Positions 25,501-34,227 of a DNA stretch of 64,000 nt are shown here, one piece after another. The stretch is from contig NZ_JAUDRH010000001.1 in the NCBI RefSeq assembly GCF_030381805.1, positions 682,001 to 746,000 of the forward strand. The letters are read 5' to 3'. This DNA comes from Chlorogloeopsis sp. ULAP01. Its GTDB lineage: Bacteria > Cyanobacteriota > Cyanobacteriia > Cyanobacteriales > Nostocaceae. The notes under the pieces are model-generated. The model had not been told where the DNA came from and did no database searches. It worked only from the letters and a program-made list of their open reading frames with translations. The position numbers and the translations under genes were made by a program. Each line of letters starts with the position of its first letter. Position 1 is the stretch's first letter.

Positions 25501-26587
25501 GAGGATTGCTACACTAACTGCGAACGCACTGTATTCCCTAAATTCTATGAGCAGCAAGAGAGCGTCTAGCAGGCATTGCACACTCAACTAATTTGAGATT
25601 ACTCTATAATAGTTGGTATTTAGTTGGTAAAAAATCAGTGAGCAGTAATCAGTTAACAGCTATAAGTTTTCCTTGAGGGTTTAATGTTCACTGTCCCCAG
25701 CAGCCTTCACATAGCTAGTAATTCTCTGCAATTGGGAATGCAGTGTTTTAGGGACACAGAAGTTCAGCCAGAACTTTAGCTGTCAGATTTTGCAATGAAT
25801 TCTCATCTTTTGCCCGTAAAAGTGACTCGAAGTGGGTTAAATAGTGGCTTTTCCCATAGCAATTCCGATTTACCTCTCCAAAAATTAAAAAAAATTAAAT
25901 TGCATTTTCTATCAAAAAAAAAGTGATATGTTGGATACAGAATTGAATTTCGCAATTTTCTGGAGTAGAGTCCGTAACCTACTCCAGATTTCCAAAAGTA
26001 AAAACCGCTCCAAAATCATTGGTCTAGGCAATTTGAGAAGGGTCTTTGAGTACAAGGCTATGCAAGCTAAAAAAAATGTAAATTGATTTAAAAATCTTGA
26101 TAGGACTGGTTTTAATCTGAGTACAAAAACACTTGTCCCCTTCTCCATAAATACTTGTACTTCCACCCTAAAATACTAGCGCCCCTACCCAAAAAAAAAT
26201 TTCCAATTCTTTTAATGCTTTGGAAATCTGGGTTTCACATTTTGAGTACAAACTTAATAAATCTAATAAATCTTATCCTGGTTGTAAGCTTAGGTCTATT
26301 TCCGACGACTGATATAAAACTTATATCGCCAATCACTTGACGCACCAATCAAGGAGCGATGAGTGAGTGGAGGGATGAGATAGCACCATGCCCCTGTGAA
26401 ATCGAAGTCGCGGCTGTAGGCGCTGTCTTCCACCCACATCTTGTGCAGACACACACCAGCCGAGAAAACTTGGGTTTATAGCCTACCCCGAACCCTGGTA
26501 GGCAGCGCTCAAAACAGACGCGGCTTCCATTCCTAACTTATTAAACAGTAGCATTCCCATCACCGACCCCTTGCGAAGCGAAATTCA
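25501..26587. other. Long spacer and nifB leader region
   Basis: About 1.1 kb between the divergent cassette promoter and nifB. The AT-rich part (25800-26340) has no convincing gene. About 26340-26587 is GC-richer and likely the nifB 5' leader and promoter region. I could not identify a confident NtcA or CnfR site. No strong Shine-Dalgarno precedes the nifB ATG. Confidence 0.5.
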
Positions 26588-28039
26588 ATGAGACCACCTT
26601 CTACAGGAATTGTCAACTCCCCAGTTACGGAAATCAGACCTGAAGTCAAATCTAAAGGTTGCGGCCCATGCAGCAGTGGTTCCACCGTGGAAGTGGACGA
26701 AAGACTACAAGAACGCATTGCCAAGCATCCTTGCTATAGTGAAGAAGCCCATCATCATTATGCTAGGATGCATGTTGCGGTAGCCCCTGCCTGCAACATT
26801 CAGTGCAATTACTGCAATCGTAAATATGACTGTGCTAATGAAAGCCGTCCGGGGGTAGTTAGCGAATTGCTAACACCGGAAGAAGCTGCACACAAAGTGC
26901 TAGTAATTGCAGGCAAAATTCCTCAAATGACAGTTTTAGGAATAGCAGGCCCAGGCGATCCACTAGCCAATCCAGAAAAGACTTTTCGTACCTTTGAGTT
27001 AATAGCAGACAAAGCACCTGATATTAAGCTTTGCCTATCAACCAATGGTTTAATGCTTCCCGAATATATTGATCGCATTAAACAACTAAATATAGATCAC
27101 GTCACCATCACCATTAATATGGTTGACCCGGAAATCGGGGCAATGATTTATCCTTGGGTTCACTACAAACGCAAGCGCTACAGAGGTATCGAAGGCGTTA
27201 AAATTCTGCACGAAAAGCAGATGGAGGGATTGCAAGCCCTTCAAGAAGCCGATATCCTGTGCAAAGTTAACTCTGTGATGATTCCAGGGATTAACGACGA
27301 ACACCTCGCAGAAGTAAATAAGGTGATTCGCTCCAAAGGCGCATTTTTGCACAATATCATGCCACTGATTTCTGCCCCAGAACATGGCACCCACTTCGGA
27401 CTTACCAATCAGCGTGGGCCTACCCCCAAAGAACTAAAGGCAGTACAAGACAAATGCGCTGGTAACATGAAGATGATGCGCCACTGTCGTCAGTGTCGTG
27501 CCGATGCGGTAGGATTATTGGGAGAAGACCGCAGCCAAGAATTTACTAAAGATAAATTCTTGGAAATGGCTCCAGAATATGATTTGCAAAAGCGTCAAGA
27601 AGTTCACGCAGGAATTGAGAAGTTTAAAGAAGAACTGAAAGCTGCCAAAGAGTCTGTAGAGACAAGCCATGGCGCGTCTGTACAAAACAACGTGAAAATT
27701 ATGGTTGCAGTAGCAACAAAAGGCGGCGGACTAGTAAATCAACACTTCGGTTATGCCAAAGAATTCCAGGTTTACGAAGTGGATGGCAAACAAGTGCAGT
27801 ATGTTGGTCATCGTAGAATAGACCACTATTGCCAAGGTGGTTATGGAGAGACAGCCACTCTTGAAAAGATTATCGAAGCGATCGCCGATTGCAAAGCCGT
27901 ATTAGTCGCTAAGATTGGCGAATGCCCCAAGGAAAAATTGCACGCTGCTGGCATACAAACAGTGGAAACCTACGATGCGATTGAAAAAGTCGCTCTGGAA
28001 TATTACCAGCAATACGTGCAGGAAACAGTTAGTTGTTAG
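26588..28039 (+). CDS. nifB: NifB, FeMo-co precursor synthase (radical SAM, NifX-like C-terminus)
   Basis: A 483-residue radical SAM enzyme that builds NifB-co, the Fe-S-carbide core of FeMo-co. The [4Fe-4S] SAM-cluster ligands are C69, C73 and C76 in ACNIQCNYCN. Additional cluster ligands include CGPC near residue 25 and MRHCRQCRADA near 300. Residues about 375-480 are a NifX/NafY-like domain (KIMVAVATKGGGLVNQHFGYA), the usual fused architecture. It is the first gene of the nif run. No fdxN element lies downstream. Confidence 0.97.
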   Translation: MRPPSTGIVNSPVTEIRPEVKSKGCGPCSSGSTVEVDERLQERIAKHPCYSEEAHHHYARMHVAVAPACNIQCNYCNRKYDCANESRPGVVSELLTPEEAAHKVLVIAGKIPQMTVLGIAGPGDPLANPEKTFRTFELIADKAPDIKLCLSTNGLMLPEYIDRIKQLNIDHVTITINMVDPEIGAMIYPWVHYKRKRYRGIEGVKILHEKQMEGLQALQEADILCKVNSVMIPGINDEHLAEVNKVIRSKGAFLHNIMPLISAPEHGTHFGLTNQRGPTPKELKAVQDKCAGNMKMMRHCRQCRADAVGLLGEDRSQEFTKDKFLEMAPEYDLQKRQEVHAGIEKFKEELKAAKESVETSHGASVQNNVKIMVAVATKGGGLVNQHFGYAKEFQVYEVDGKQVQYVGHRRIDHYCQGGYGETATLEKIIEAIADCKAVLVAKIGECPKEKLHAAGIQTVETYDAIEKVALEYYQQYVQETVSC

Positions 28040-28125
28040 TAGTTATTAGTTAGTAGTTATTAGATAGTTGTTGGTAATTAGTCAAATTTCCACTAACCAC
28101 TATCCACTAACTACTATCATTACCA
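28037..28125. repeat. Short tandem repeats (TTAGTAG/TAGTTAT type)
   Basis: The nifB stop codon leads directly into degenerate heptamer-like tandem repeats (TTAGTAGTTATTAGTTAG), followed by an inverted set (CCACTAACCACTATCC). These could fold as a long imperfect hairpin between nifB and fdxN. They are typical of heterocystous cyanobacteria. Confidence 0.65.
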
Positions 28126-28192
28126 AATAATTATCTAGCACTCATTACCCAGTACCTAATCCTCAATTTGCTCTCTTTTATGGAGGATCATC

Positions 28193-28534
28193 ATGGTTTA
28201 CCAAATAACCAGCGAGTGCATTTCCTGTAAGCTTTGTCAATCAGTATGTCCTACCGGCGCAATCAAAATGGTTGAAAATCGTCTTTGGATTGATCCCAAT
28301 CTTTGTACAAACTGCGTTGATAGCATCTACACCGTGCCTCAGTGCAAAGCTAGTTGTCCCACTGGCAATGGCTGCATGAAAGTTACAACCGATTATTGGG
28401 AAAACTGGTTTAACACTTATAATCGCCTGATTGCAAAATTAACTAAAAAACCAGATTATTGGGAGAATTGGTATAAGCTTTATTCTCAAAAATTTTCCGA
28501 ACAATTACAAAAGCATCAGCAACAAGTGGCGTAA
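28193..28534 (+). CDS. fdxN: FdxN, bacterial-type 2[4Fe-4S] ferredoxin
   Basis: A 113-residue ferredoxin encoded between nifB and nifS. Two Cys clusters are visible: CISCKLCQSVCPTGAI and CTNCVDSIYTVPQCKASCP, with the longer spacing of FdxN. A C-terminal extension of about 45 residues contains a near repeat (DYWENWFNTYN and DYWENWYKLYS). It is thought to supply electrons to nif cofactor assembly. The gene is uninterrupted, unlike the vegetative-cell copy in Anabaena PCC 7120. A GGAGG site precedes the ATG. Confidence 0.95.
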   Translation: MVYQITSECISCKLCQSVCPTGAIKMVENRLWIDPNLCTNCVDSIYTVPQCKASCPTGNGCMKVTTDYWENWFNTYNRLIAKLTKKPDYWENWYKLYSQKFSEQLQKHQQQVA

Positions 28535-28600
28535 GTATGGGGACTGGGGACTGAGGACTAGGGACTAGGAAATACTTATGAATTATTCCCTCATTTCTCA
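28535..28600. repeat. GGGACTA-type tandem repeat between fdxN and nifS
   Basis: GGGGACTGGGGACTGAGGACTAGGGACTAGG directly follows the fdxN stop. The same heptamer family recurs after the PDZ protein gene (6509), at the nifS end (29885), after nifK (35797) and in other gaps. Confidence 0.7.
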
Positions 28601-28685
28601 TTCCCTGTTCTCCTTCACCTTCATCACACTGGTAATTAAAAGAAAAATCTAAAGTTTTTGGCTCTTGTTATAGAGAATTGAAGCA

Positions 28686-29900
28686 ATGCAAAAGAATTGT
28701 ATTTATCTCGACAATAATGCCACCACTAAAGTAGATCCAGAAGTTGTAGAGGCGATGCTGCCGTATTTGACGGATTATTATGGCAATCCCTCTAGTATGC
28801 ACAGCTTTGGTGGACAAGTAAAAAAAGTAGTAAACCAAGCAAGAGAACAAGTTGCAGCCCTACTTGGTGCTGACGAATCAGAAGTGATTTTTACAAGTGG
28901 TGGTACAGAGGGAGATAACGCCGCGATTCGAGCCGCATTATTGGCACAACCGCAAAAACGACACATTATCACTACCCAAGTCGAACACCCTGCGGTGCTG
29001 ACTTTGTGCAAACAACTAGAAAACCAAGGTTACACCGTTACTTATTTATCGGTAAATCGCCAGGGACAGTTAGATTTCAATGAATTGGAAGCGGCACTAA
29101 CAGGTAACACCGCCCTCGTGTCGATTATGTATGCGAACAACGAAACAGGTGTGGTGTTTCCGATTGAACAAATTGGGGTGCGGGTAAAAGAGCATGGCGC
29201 TCTCTTTCATGTCGATGCGGTGCAAGCAGTCGGCAAGATTCCGATGAATATGAAGGCTAGCACCATTGATATGTTAACCATGTCCGGTCATAAAATTCAC
29301 GCACCAAAAGGCATTGGTGCCTTATATGTGCGACGCGGTGTTAGATTCCGTCCCATGCTCATCGGTGGTGGACAAGAACGCGGACGCCGTTCGGGAACAC
29401 CAAATGTACCGGGAATTGTCGGCTTGGGTAAAGCAGCAGAATTAGAATTGTTACATATACAAGAAGCAACTGCTAGAGAAAAGAAACTGCGCGATCGCCT
29501 AGAACAAACTATCATCGCCACAATTCCCGACTGTGAAGTTAACGGTCATTCTACGCAGAGATTGCCCAACACCACCAATATTGGCTTCAAGTATATCGAA
29601 GGTGAAGCAATTCTCCTCCACCTGAACAAACACGGCATCTGTGCTTCGTCTGGTTCTGCTTGTAGCTCTGGCTCTCTAGAACCTTCCCACGTGCTACGGG
29701 CAATGGGTATACCCTATACAATCTTGCACGGTTCGATTCGCTTCAGCCTTTCTCGCTACACTACAAACGCTGAAATAGATACTGTGCTAGAGGTAATGCC
29801 CGGTATTGTCGAACATCTGCGTGCTCTATCACCCTTTAAGAATGATGAAGCTGCTTGGCTGCAAGAGCAAGAGCAAGCAGTAATAGGGGCTAGAGGCTAG
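28686..29900 (+). CDS. nifS: NifS, cysteine desulfurase
   Basis: A 404-residue PLP-dependent desulfurase that supplies sulfur for nitrogenase Fe-S clusters. Conserved features: N-terminal YLDNNATTKVDPEV, PLP contacts TSGGTEGDN, Schiff-base Lys in MSGHKIHAPKG, and the persulfide Cys in SSGSACSSGSLEPSHVL. The final residues (IGARG) and the stop codon are read from a GGGGCTAGAGGCTAGGG repeat, so the native C-terminus has been replaced or extended slightly. Confidence 0.97.
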   Translation: MQKNCIYLDNNATTKVDPEVVEAMLPYLTDYYGNPSSMHSFGGQVKKVVNQAREQVAALLGADESEVIFTSGGTEGDNAAIRAALLAQPQKRHIITTQVEHPAVLTLCKQLENQGYTVTYLSVNRQGQLDFNELEAALTGNTALVSIMYANNETGVVFPIEQIGVRVKEHGALFHVDAVQAVGKIPMNMKASTIDMLTMSGHKIHAPKGIGALYVRRGVRFRPMLIGGGQERGRRSGTPNVPGIVGLGKAAELELLHIQEATAREKKLRDRLEQTIIATIPDCEVNGHSTQRLPNTTNIGFKYIEGEAILLHLNKHGICASSGSACSSGSLEPSHVLRAMGIPYTILHGSIRFSLSRYTTNAEIDTVLEVMPGIVEHLRALSPFKNDEAAWLQEQEQAVIGARG

Positions 29901-29930
29901 GGACTAGGGACTCGGTACTGGTAACTGGGA
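29883..29930. repeat. Tandem repeat overlapping the nifS stop
   Basis: Repeats of the GGCTAGGGACTAGGGACT type overlap the last nifS codons and run into the nifS-nifU gap. Further downstream is CAAGGGCGCAGTGGCTCC (about 30036), which also occurs between nifH and nifD. Confidence 0.65.
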
Positions 29931-30076
29931 AAGAAACGTTCAAGAGCGTGAACTAAACTTTTCCCAGTACCCAATCACTAATCCCCAATACCCAATCCAA
30001 AATCACGCCACTTGCACTCAACGCGCTTAAACCGCAAGGGCGCAGTGGCTCCAAAATCCAAAATCCAAAATAGACT

Positions 30077-30961
30077 ATGTGGGACTACACAGATAAGGTA
30101 TTGGACTTGTTCTACAATCCCAAACATCAGGGAGCAATAGAAGACAAGGGTGAACCAGGAATTAAAGTTGCTGTTGGTGACGTAGGTAGCATTGCTTGTG
30201 GAGATGCCCTCAGACTGCATCTCAAAGTTGAGCAAGATACAGAAAAAATTCTCGACGCTCGCTTTCAAACCTTTGGTTGTACCAGTGCGATCGCTTCTTC
30301 TGAAGCTCTGATCGAACTAATTCAGGGTAAAACCTTAGATGAAGCTCTAAAAGTTACTAATAAAGACATTGCTAGCCATCTTGGTGGACTGCCAGAAGCA
30401 AAAATGCACTGCTCGGTAATGGGACAAGAAGCACTAGAAGCGGCTATTTATAATTACCGGGGCATAAAGCGAGAGGCTCATGACGATGATGACGAAGGAG
30501 CGCTAATTTGCACCTGCTTTGGCATCAGCGAATCAAAAATCCGGCGCGTAATTGTTGAAAATAATCTTACTACCGCCGAAGATGTAACAAACTACGTCAA
30601 AGCAGGTGGCGGATGCGGATCGTGTCTGGCAAGTATCGATGACATCATTGCATCTGTGCAACAACAAGCAGTTACCCCTGTCAGTGCTTCCCTCAATACC
30701 AATGGGCAGACATCTGCAAAGAAATTGACATCAGTGCAAAAAATTGCTCTTATTCAAAGAGTACTAGATGAAGAAGTCAGACCCGTTTTGATCGCCGACG
30801 GGGGAGATGTAGAACTGTATGACGTAGAAGGTGATCGCGTCAAAGTAATACTGCAAGGTGCTTGCGGTTCTTGTTCTAGCAGCACTGCCACACTCAAGAT
30901 AGCGATTGAATCCAGATTACGCGATCGCGTCAGCCAAAATATTGTAGTTGAAGCAGTTTAG
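30077..30961 (+). CDS. nifU: NifU, Fe-S cluster scaffold
   Basis: A 294-residue modular scaffold. The N-terminal IscU-like domain has Cys in SIACGDALRLH, TFGCTSAIASS and KMHCSV. The central permanent [2Fe-2S] site is LICTCFGISE with GGGCGSCL, and the C-terminal Nfu domain ends in GACGSCSSSTATLK. It receives sulfur from NifS encoded just upstream and builds clusters for NifH and NifDK. All cluster ligands are present. Confidence 0.97.
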   Translation: MWDYTDKVLDLFYNPKHQGAIEDKGEPGIKVAVGDVGSIACGDALRLHLKVEQDTEKILDARFQTFGCTSAIASSEALIELIQGKTLDEALKVTNKDIASHLGGLPEAKMHCSVMGQEALEAAIYNYRGIKREAHDDDDEGALICTCFGISESKIRRVIVENNLTTAEDVTNYVKAGGGCGSCLASIDDIIASVQQQAVTPVSASLNTNGQTSAKKLTSVQKIALIQRVLDEEVRPVLIADGGDVELYDVEGDRVKVILQGACGSCSSSTATLKIAIESRLRDRVSQNIVVEAV

Positions 30962-31292
30962 TGAGTGGTTAGTAGGGGCGGGTTTCATTGATTATTTTTC
31001 GGTTAAAACCGACCATTTCTCTTTTAAACCCGCCCGTACAGTGGATAGTGGAAATTTGACTAATTACCTACTAAGAACAAATTACTACTAATTACTACCT
31101 ACTATCTACTAACACCCAAAAATTTACTAACAACAAATATGCTGAACATTCCAACTGTTTTTGTGGTAGAGCGATCGCCACCTTAACCACCGGCGACGTT
31201 CTATCAAGCGGTCACTGCTGACCCAATCAACGTGAACCTCTAAAACAAATTCTCGATTACCCACCAAACCAATAGCAGGAGAAACATTAATC
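30962..31292. other. nifU-nifH intergenic region with inverted repeat and nifH leader
   Basis: About 330 bp. At 30975-31035, GGGCGGGTTT and AAACCCGCCC form a long inverted repeat around a GGTTAAAACC palindrome; a related copy lies near 47930-47990. Heptamer repeats (CTAACTACT type) follow. The last 100 bases are the nifH leader with AGGAG before the ATG. The nifH promoter must lie here or read through from upstream. Confidence 0.6.
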
Positions 31293-32180
31293 ATGACTGA
31301 GAATATCAGACAGATCGCATTCTACGGTAAAGGCGGTATCGGTAAATCTACCACCTCCCAAAATACCCTAGCTGCGATGGCAGAAATGGGTCAGCGCATT
31401 ATGATCGTAGGTTGTGACCCCAAAGCTGACTCTACCCGTTTGATGCTGCACAGCAAAGCTCAAACCACCGTGTTACACCTCGCCGCAGAGCGCGGCGCAG
31501 TAGAAGACTTAGAACTAGAAGAAGTAATGCTCACCGGTTTTCGTGGCGTGAAGTGCGTGGAGTCTGGTGGGCCTGAGCCTGGTGTAGGTTGCGCCGGTCG
31601 TGGTATCATCACCGCCATCAACTTCTTGGAAGAAAACGGTGCTTACCAAGACTTAGACTTCGTATCTTACGACGTGTTGGGTGACGTTGTCTGCGGTGGT
31701 TTTGCTATGCCTATCCGTGAAGGTAAAGCACAAGAAATCTACATTGTTACCTCCGGTGAAATGATGGCGATGTATGCTGCTAACAACATCGCTCGTGGTA
31801 TTCTTAAGTACGCTCACTCTGGTGGTGTGCGTTTGGGTGGTTTGATTTGTAACAGCCGTAAAGTTGACCGTGAAGCCGAATTGATCGAAAACCTGGCTGA
31901 AAGACTCAACACCCAGATGATCCACTTCGTACCTCGTGACAACATCGTTCAACACGCAGAATTGCGTCGTATGACTGTTAACGAGTATGCACCTGACAGC
32001 AACCAATCTCAAGAATACCGCGCACTAGCTAAGAAGATCATCAACAACGATAAACTCACCATTCCCACACCAATGGAAATGGACGATCTAGAAGCATTGT
32101 TGATCGAATACGGTATCCTCGACGACGATACCAAGCATGCTGAAATCATCGGTAAGCCTGCTGAAGCTACTAGCAAATAG
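31293..32180 (+). CDS. nifH: NifH, nitrogenase iron protein
   Basis: A 295-residue dinitrogenase reductase. It has the P-loop FYGKGGIGKSTTSQN, the switch region DPKADSTRL, and the [4Fe-4S] ligands in GVGCAGRGI and DVVCGGFAMP. The ADP-ribosylation-type Arg lies in CAGRG. It hydrolyses ATP to drive electrons to NifDK. It also takes part in FeMo-co maturation. Strong AGGAG site; codon use is more regular than in neighbouring genes, as expected for high expression. Confidence 0.98.
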   Translation: MTENIRQIAFYGKGGIGKSTTSQNTLAAMAEMGQRIMIVGCDPKADSTRLMLHSKAQTTVLHLAAERGAVEDLELEEVMLTGFRGVKCVESGGPEPGVGCAGRGIITAINFLEENGAYQDLDFVSYDVLGDVVCGGFAMPIREGKAQEIYIVTSGEMMAMYAANNIARGILKYAHSGGVRLGGLICNSRKVDREAELIENLAERLNTQMIHFVPRDNIVQHAELRRMTVNEYAPDSNQSQEYRALAKKIINNDKLTIPTPMEMDDLEALLIEYGILDDDTKHAEIIGKPAEATSK

Positions 32181-32197
32181 TTAATGCCGTAATCAAA

Positions 32198-32236
32198 GGA
32201 GACACGGAGACACGGAGACACGGAGACACGGAGACA
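32198..32236. repeat. GGAGACAC 8-bp tandem repeat downstream of nifH
   Basis: About five copies of GGAGACAC in tandem begin 18 bp after the nifH stop. They belong to the GGACACGGGGA family also found inside coxB and at the nifE end. Confidence 0.8.
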
Positions 32237-32266
32237 TAGAGAATTTCTCCCCTCTGCCCACGCCAA

Positions 32267-32345
32267 GTGCTACAACGGAGCGGAGCCGGAGACTCCGAAA
32301 GCTCCGGGGAACCTCCAAGGGCGCAGTGGCTCCTCTGCTCCCCTG
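32267..32345. repeat. Palindromic GC-rich repeat between nifH and nifD
   Basis: CGGAGCCGGAGACTCCGAAAGCTCCGGGGAACC can fold into strong hairpins. It is followed by CAAGGGCGCAGTGGCTCC. It could set the nifH to nifDK transcript ratio by stopping or stabilising mRNA, but that role is inference. Confidence 0.55.
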
Positions 32346-32413
32346 CCCCCTCTCCCCCTCCTCTTCATCTATCCTTCTATTTCCCGATCCGTTAAGAGTA
32401 ATCGAGGCAGACT

Positions 32414-33904
32414 ATGACACCTCCAGAAAACAAGAATATTGTAGAAGAACACAAAGAACTAATTAAAGAAGTTCTCCAAGCCTACCCCGAAAAATCTCGC
32501 AAAAAGCGCGAAAAACACCTCAACGTTCACGAAGAAGGCAAGGCTGATTGCGGTGTTAAGTCTAACATCAAATCTGTTCCTGGTGTAATGACCGCTCGTG
32601 GTTGTGCCTATGCAGGTTCTAAGGGTGTAGTCTGGGGGCCGATTAAGGACATGATCCACATCAGCCACGGGCCTGTTGGTTGTGGTTACTGGTCTTGGTC
32701 TGGTCGTCGTAACTACTACGTTGGTGTAACTGGTGTCGATTCCTTCGGTACTATGCACTTCACCTCCGACTTCCAAGAGCGGGATATCGTCTTTGGTGGT
32801 GATAAAAAACTCACCAAAATGATCGAAGAAATTGAAGAACTCTTCCCCCTCAACCGTGGTGTCTCAATTCAATCAGAATGTCCCATTGGTCTGATTGGGG
32901 ATGACATCGAAGCCGTAGCTAAGAAAGCTGCTAAACAAATTGGTAAACCTGTAGTACCTCTGCGTTGCGAAGGTTTCCGAGGTGTTTCTCAGTCTCTCGG
33001 TCACCACATTGCTAACGACGCTATCCGTGACTGGATCTTCCCCCAATTTGATAAAGCGAAGAAAGAAAATAAAATCGACTTCGAGCCAGGCCCATATGAT
33101 GTAGCACTAATCGGTGACTACAATATCGGTGGTGATGCTTGGGCAAGCCGGATGTTATTAGAAGAAATGGGCTTACGTGTTGTTGCCCAGTGGTCTGGTG
33201 ATGGTACCCTGAACGAATTGATCCAAGGGCCAGCAGCTAAATTAGTTCTGATCCACTGCTACCGCTCGATGAACTACATCTGCCGTAGCTTGGAAGAAGC
33301 CTATGGTATGCCTTGGATGGAATTCAACTTCTTCGGCCCTACCAAGATTGCTGCATCTCTGCGTGAGATTGCTGCTAAATTTGATTCCAAGATCCAAGAA
33401 AATGCCGAGAAGGTTATCGCTAAGTACACATCGGCAATGAATGCGATCGTCGAGAAGTATCGTCCTCGCCTCGAAGGTAATACAGTTATGCTGTATGTTG
33501 GCGGTCTGCGTCCTCGTCACGTTGTTCCCGCTTTTGAAGACCTGGGTATCAAAGTGATTGGTACTGGCTACGAATTCGCTCACAACGACGACTATAAGCG
33601 CACAACCCACTACATCGACAACGCTACTATCATCTACGACGACGTTACCGCCTACGAATTCGAGGAATTCGTGAAAGCGAAGAAACCCGATTTAATCGCC
33701 TCTGGCATCAAAGAGAAGTACGTGTTCCAGAAGATGGGCTTGCCCTTCCGTCAAATGCACTCTTGGGATTACTCTGGCCCTTACCACGGTTACGACGGCT
33801 TCGCTGTCTTCGCTCGCGACATGGATTTGGCTCTCAACAGCCCCACTTGGAGCTTAGTTGGCGCTCCTTGGAAAAAGTCCGTAGCTAAGGCTAACGCTGC
33901 TTAA
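32414..33904 (+). CDS. nifD: NifD, MoFe protein alpha chain
   Basis: A 496-residue alpha subunit. P-cluster Cys are in TARGCAYAG, HGPVGCGYW and QSECPIGLIGDD; the FeMo-co ligands are Cys in YICRSLEEAYG and His in FRQMHSWDYSGPYHG. The gene is complete and uninterrupted. At 33766-33776 it contains GGATTACTCTG, one base from the 11-bp GGATTACTCCG at which the nifD element recombines in Anabaena. The site is therefore present in near form but unoccupied. Confidence 0.98.
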   Translation: MTPPENKNIVEEHKELIKEVLQAYPEKSRKKREKHLNVHEEGKADCGVKSNIKSVPGVMTARGCAYAGSKGVVWGPIKDMIHISHGPVGCGYWSWSGRRNYYVGVTGVDSFGTMHFTSDFQERDIVFGGDKKLTKMIEEIEELFPLNRGVSIQSECPIGLIGDDIEAVAKKAAKQIGKPVVPLRCEGFRGVSQSLGHHIANDAIRDWIFPQFDKAKKENKIDFEPGPYDVALIGDYNIGGDAWASRMLLEEMGLRVVAQWSGDGTLNELIQGPAAKLVLIHCYRSMNYICRSLEEAYGMPWMEFNFFGPTKIAASLREIAAKFDSKIQENAEKVIAKYTSAMNAIVEKYRPRLEGNTVMLYVGGLRPRHVVPAFEDLGIKVIGTGYEFAHNDDYKRTTHYIDNATIIYDDVTAYEFEEFVKAKKPDLIASGIKEKYVFQKMGLPFRQMHSWDYSGPYHGYDGFAVFARDMDLALNSPTWSLVGAPWKKSVAKANAA

Positions 33905-34227
33905 TTAAAAGGGAAATAGATGGATAGCCTGGGGTTTATACCCCAGCTATAAAGGGAAGAATGATGAATGCTGAATGCTGGATGGAATAATTTGTTTCAT
34001 TCATTATTCATCATTCACCACTCGTAACTCCCTCCGGGATTCGACCCCTTGGCTATCCGCACACTGCTCACCCTTCGGGTACTCTACCTTGAAGCCGCCC
34101 TCCGGGCGTCTACGCAGTTCCTACAACGGGGGGCTTTGGGGCCCCCACGGAGTGGGGTTGGGGGGAAACCCCCGCAACGGACTACCTCACCATTCACCCA
34201 TTCAGCAAGCAACAGAGAGATACACAA
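33905..34227. repeat. nifD-nifK spacer filled by palindromic repeats
   Basis: About 320 bp. A degenerate ATGATGAATGCTGAATGC block is followed by CTCCGGGATTCGACCCC, GCCGCCCTCCGGGCGTCTACG and CAACGGGGGGCTTTGGGGCCCCCACGGAGTGGGG, each able to form a hairpin. Similar pieces occur at 42690-42880 and 43200-43290. Open frames on both strands here are artefacts of the repeat. Confidence 0.7.

Noticed and set aside
25912..26166. 84-aa minus-strand protein upstream of nifB
   Set aside because: AT-rich, no ribosome-binding site, no recognisable pattern; probably chance.
33905..34227. Gene between nifD and nifK
   Set aside because: Frames on both strands come from palindromic repeats and have no protein-like composition.
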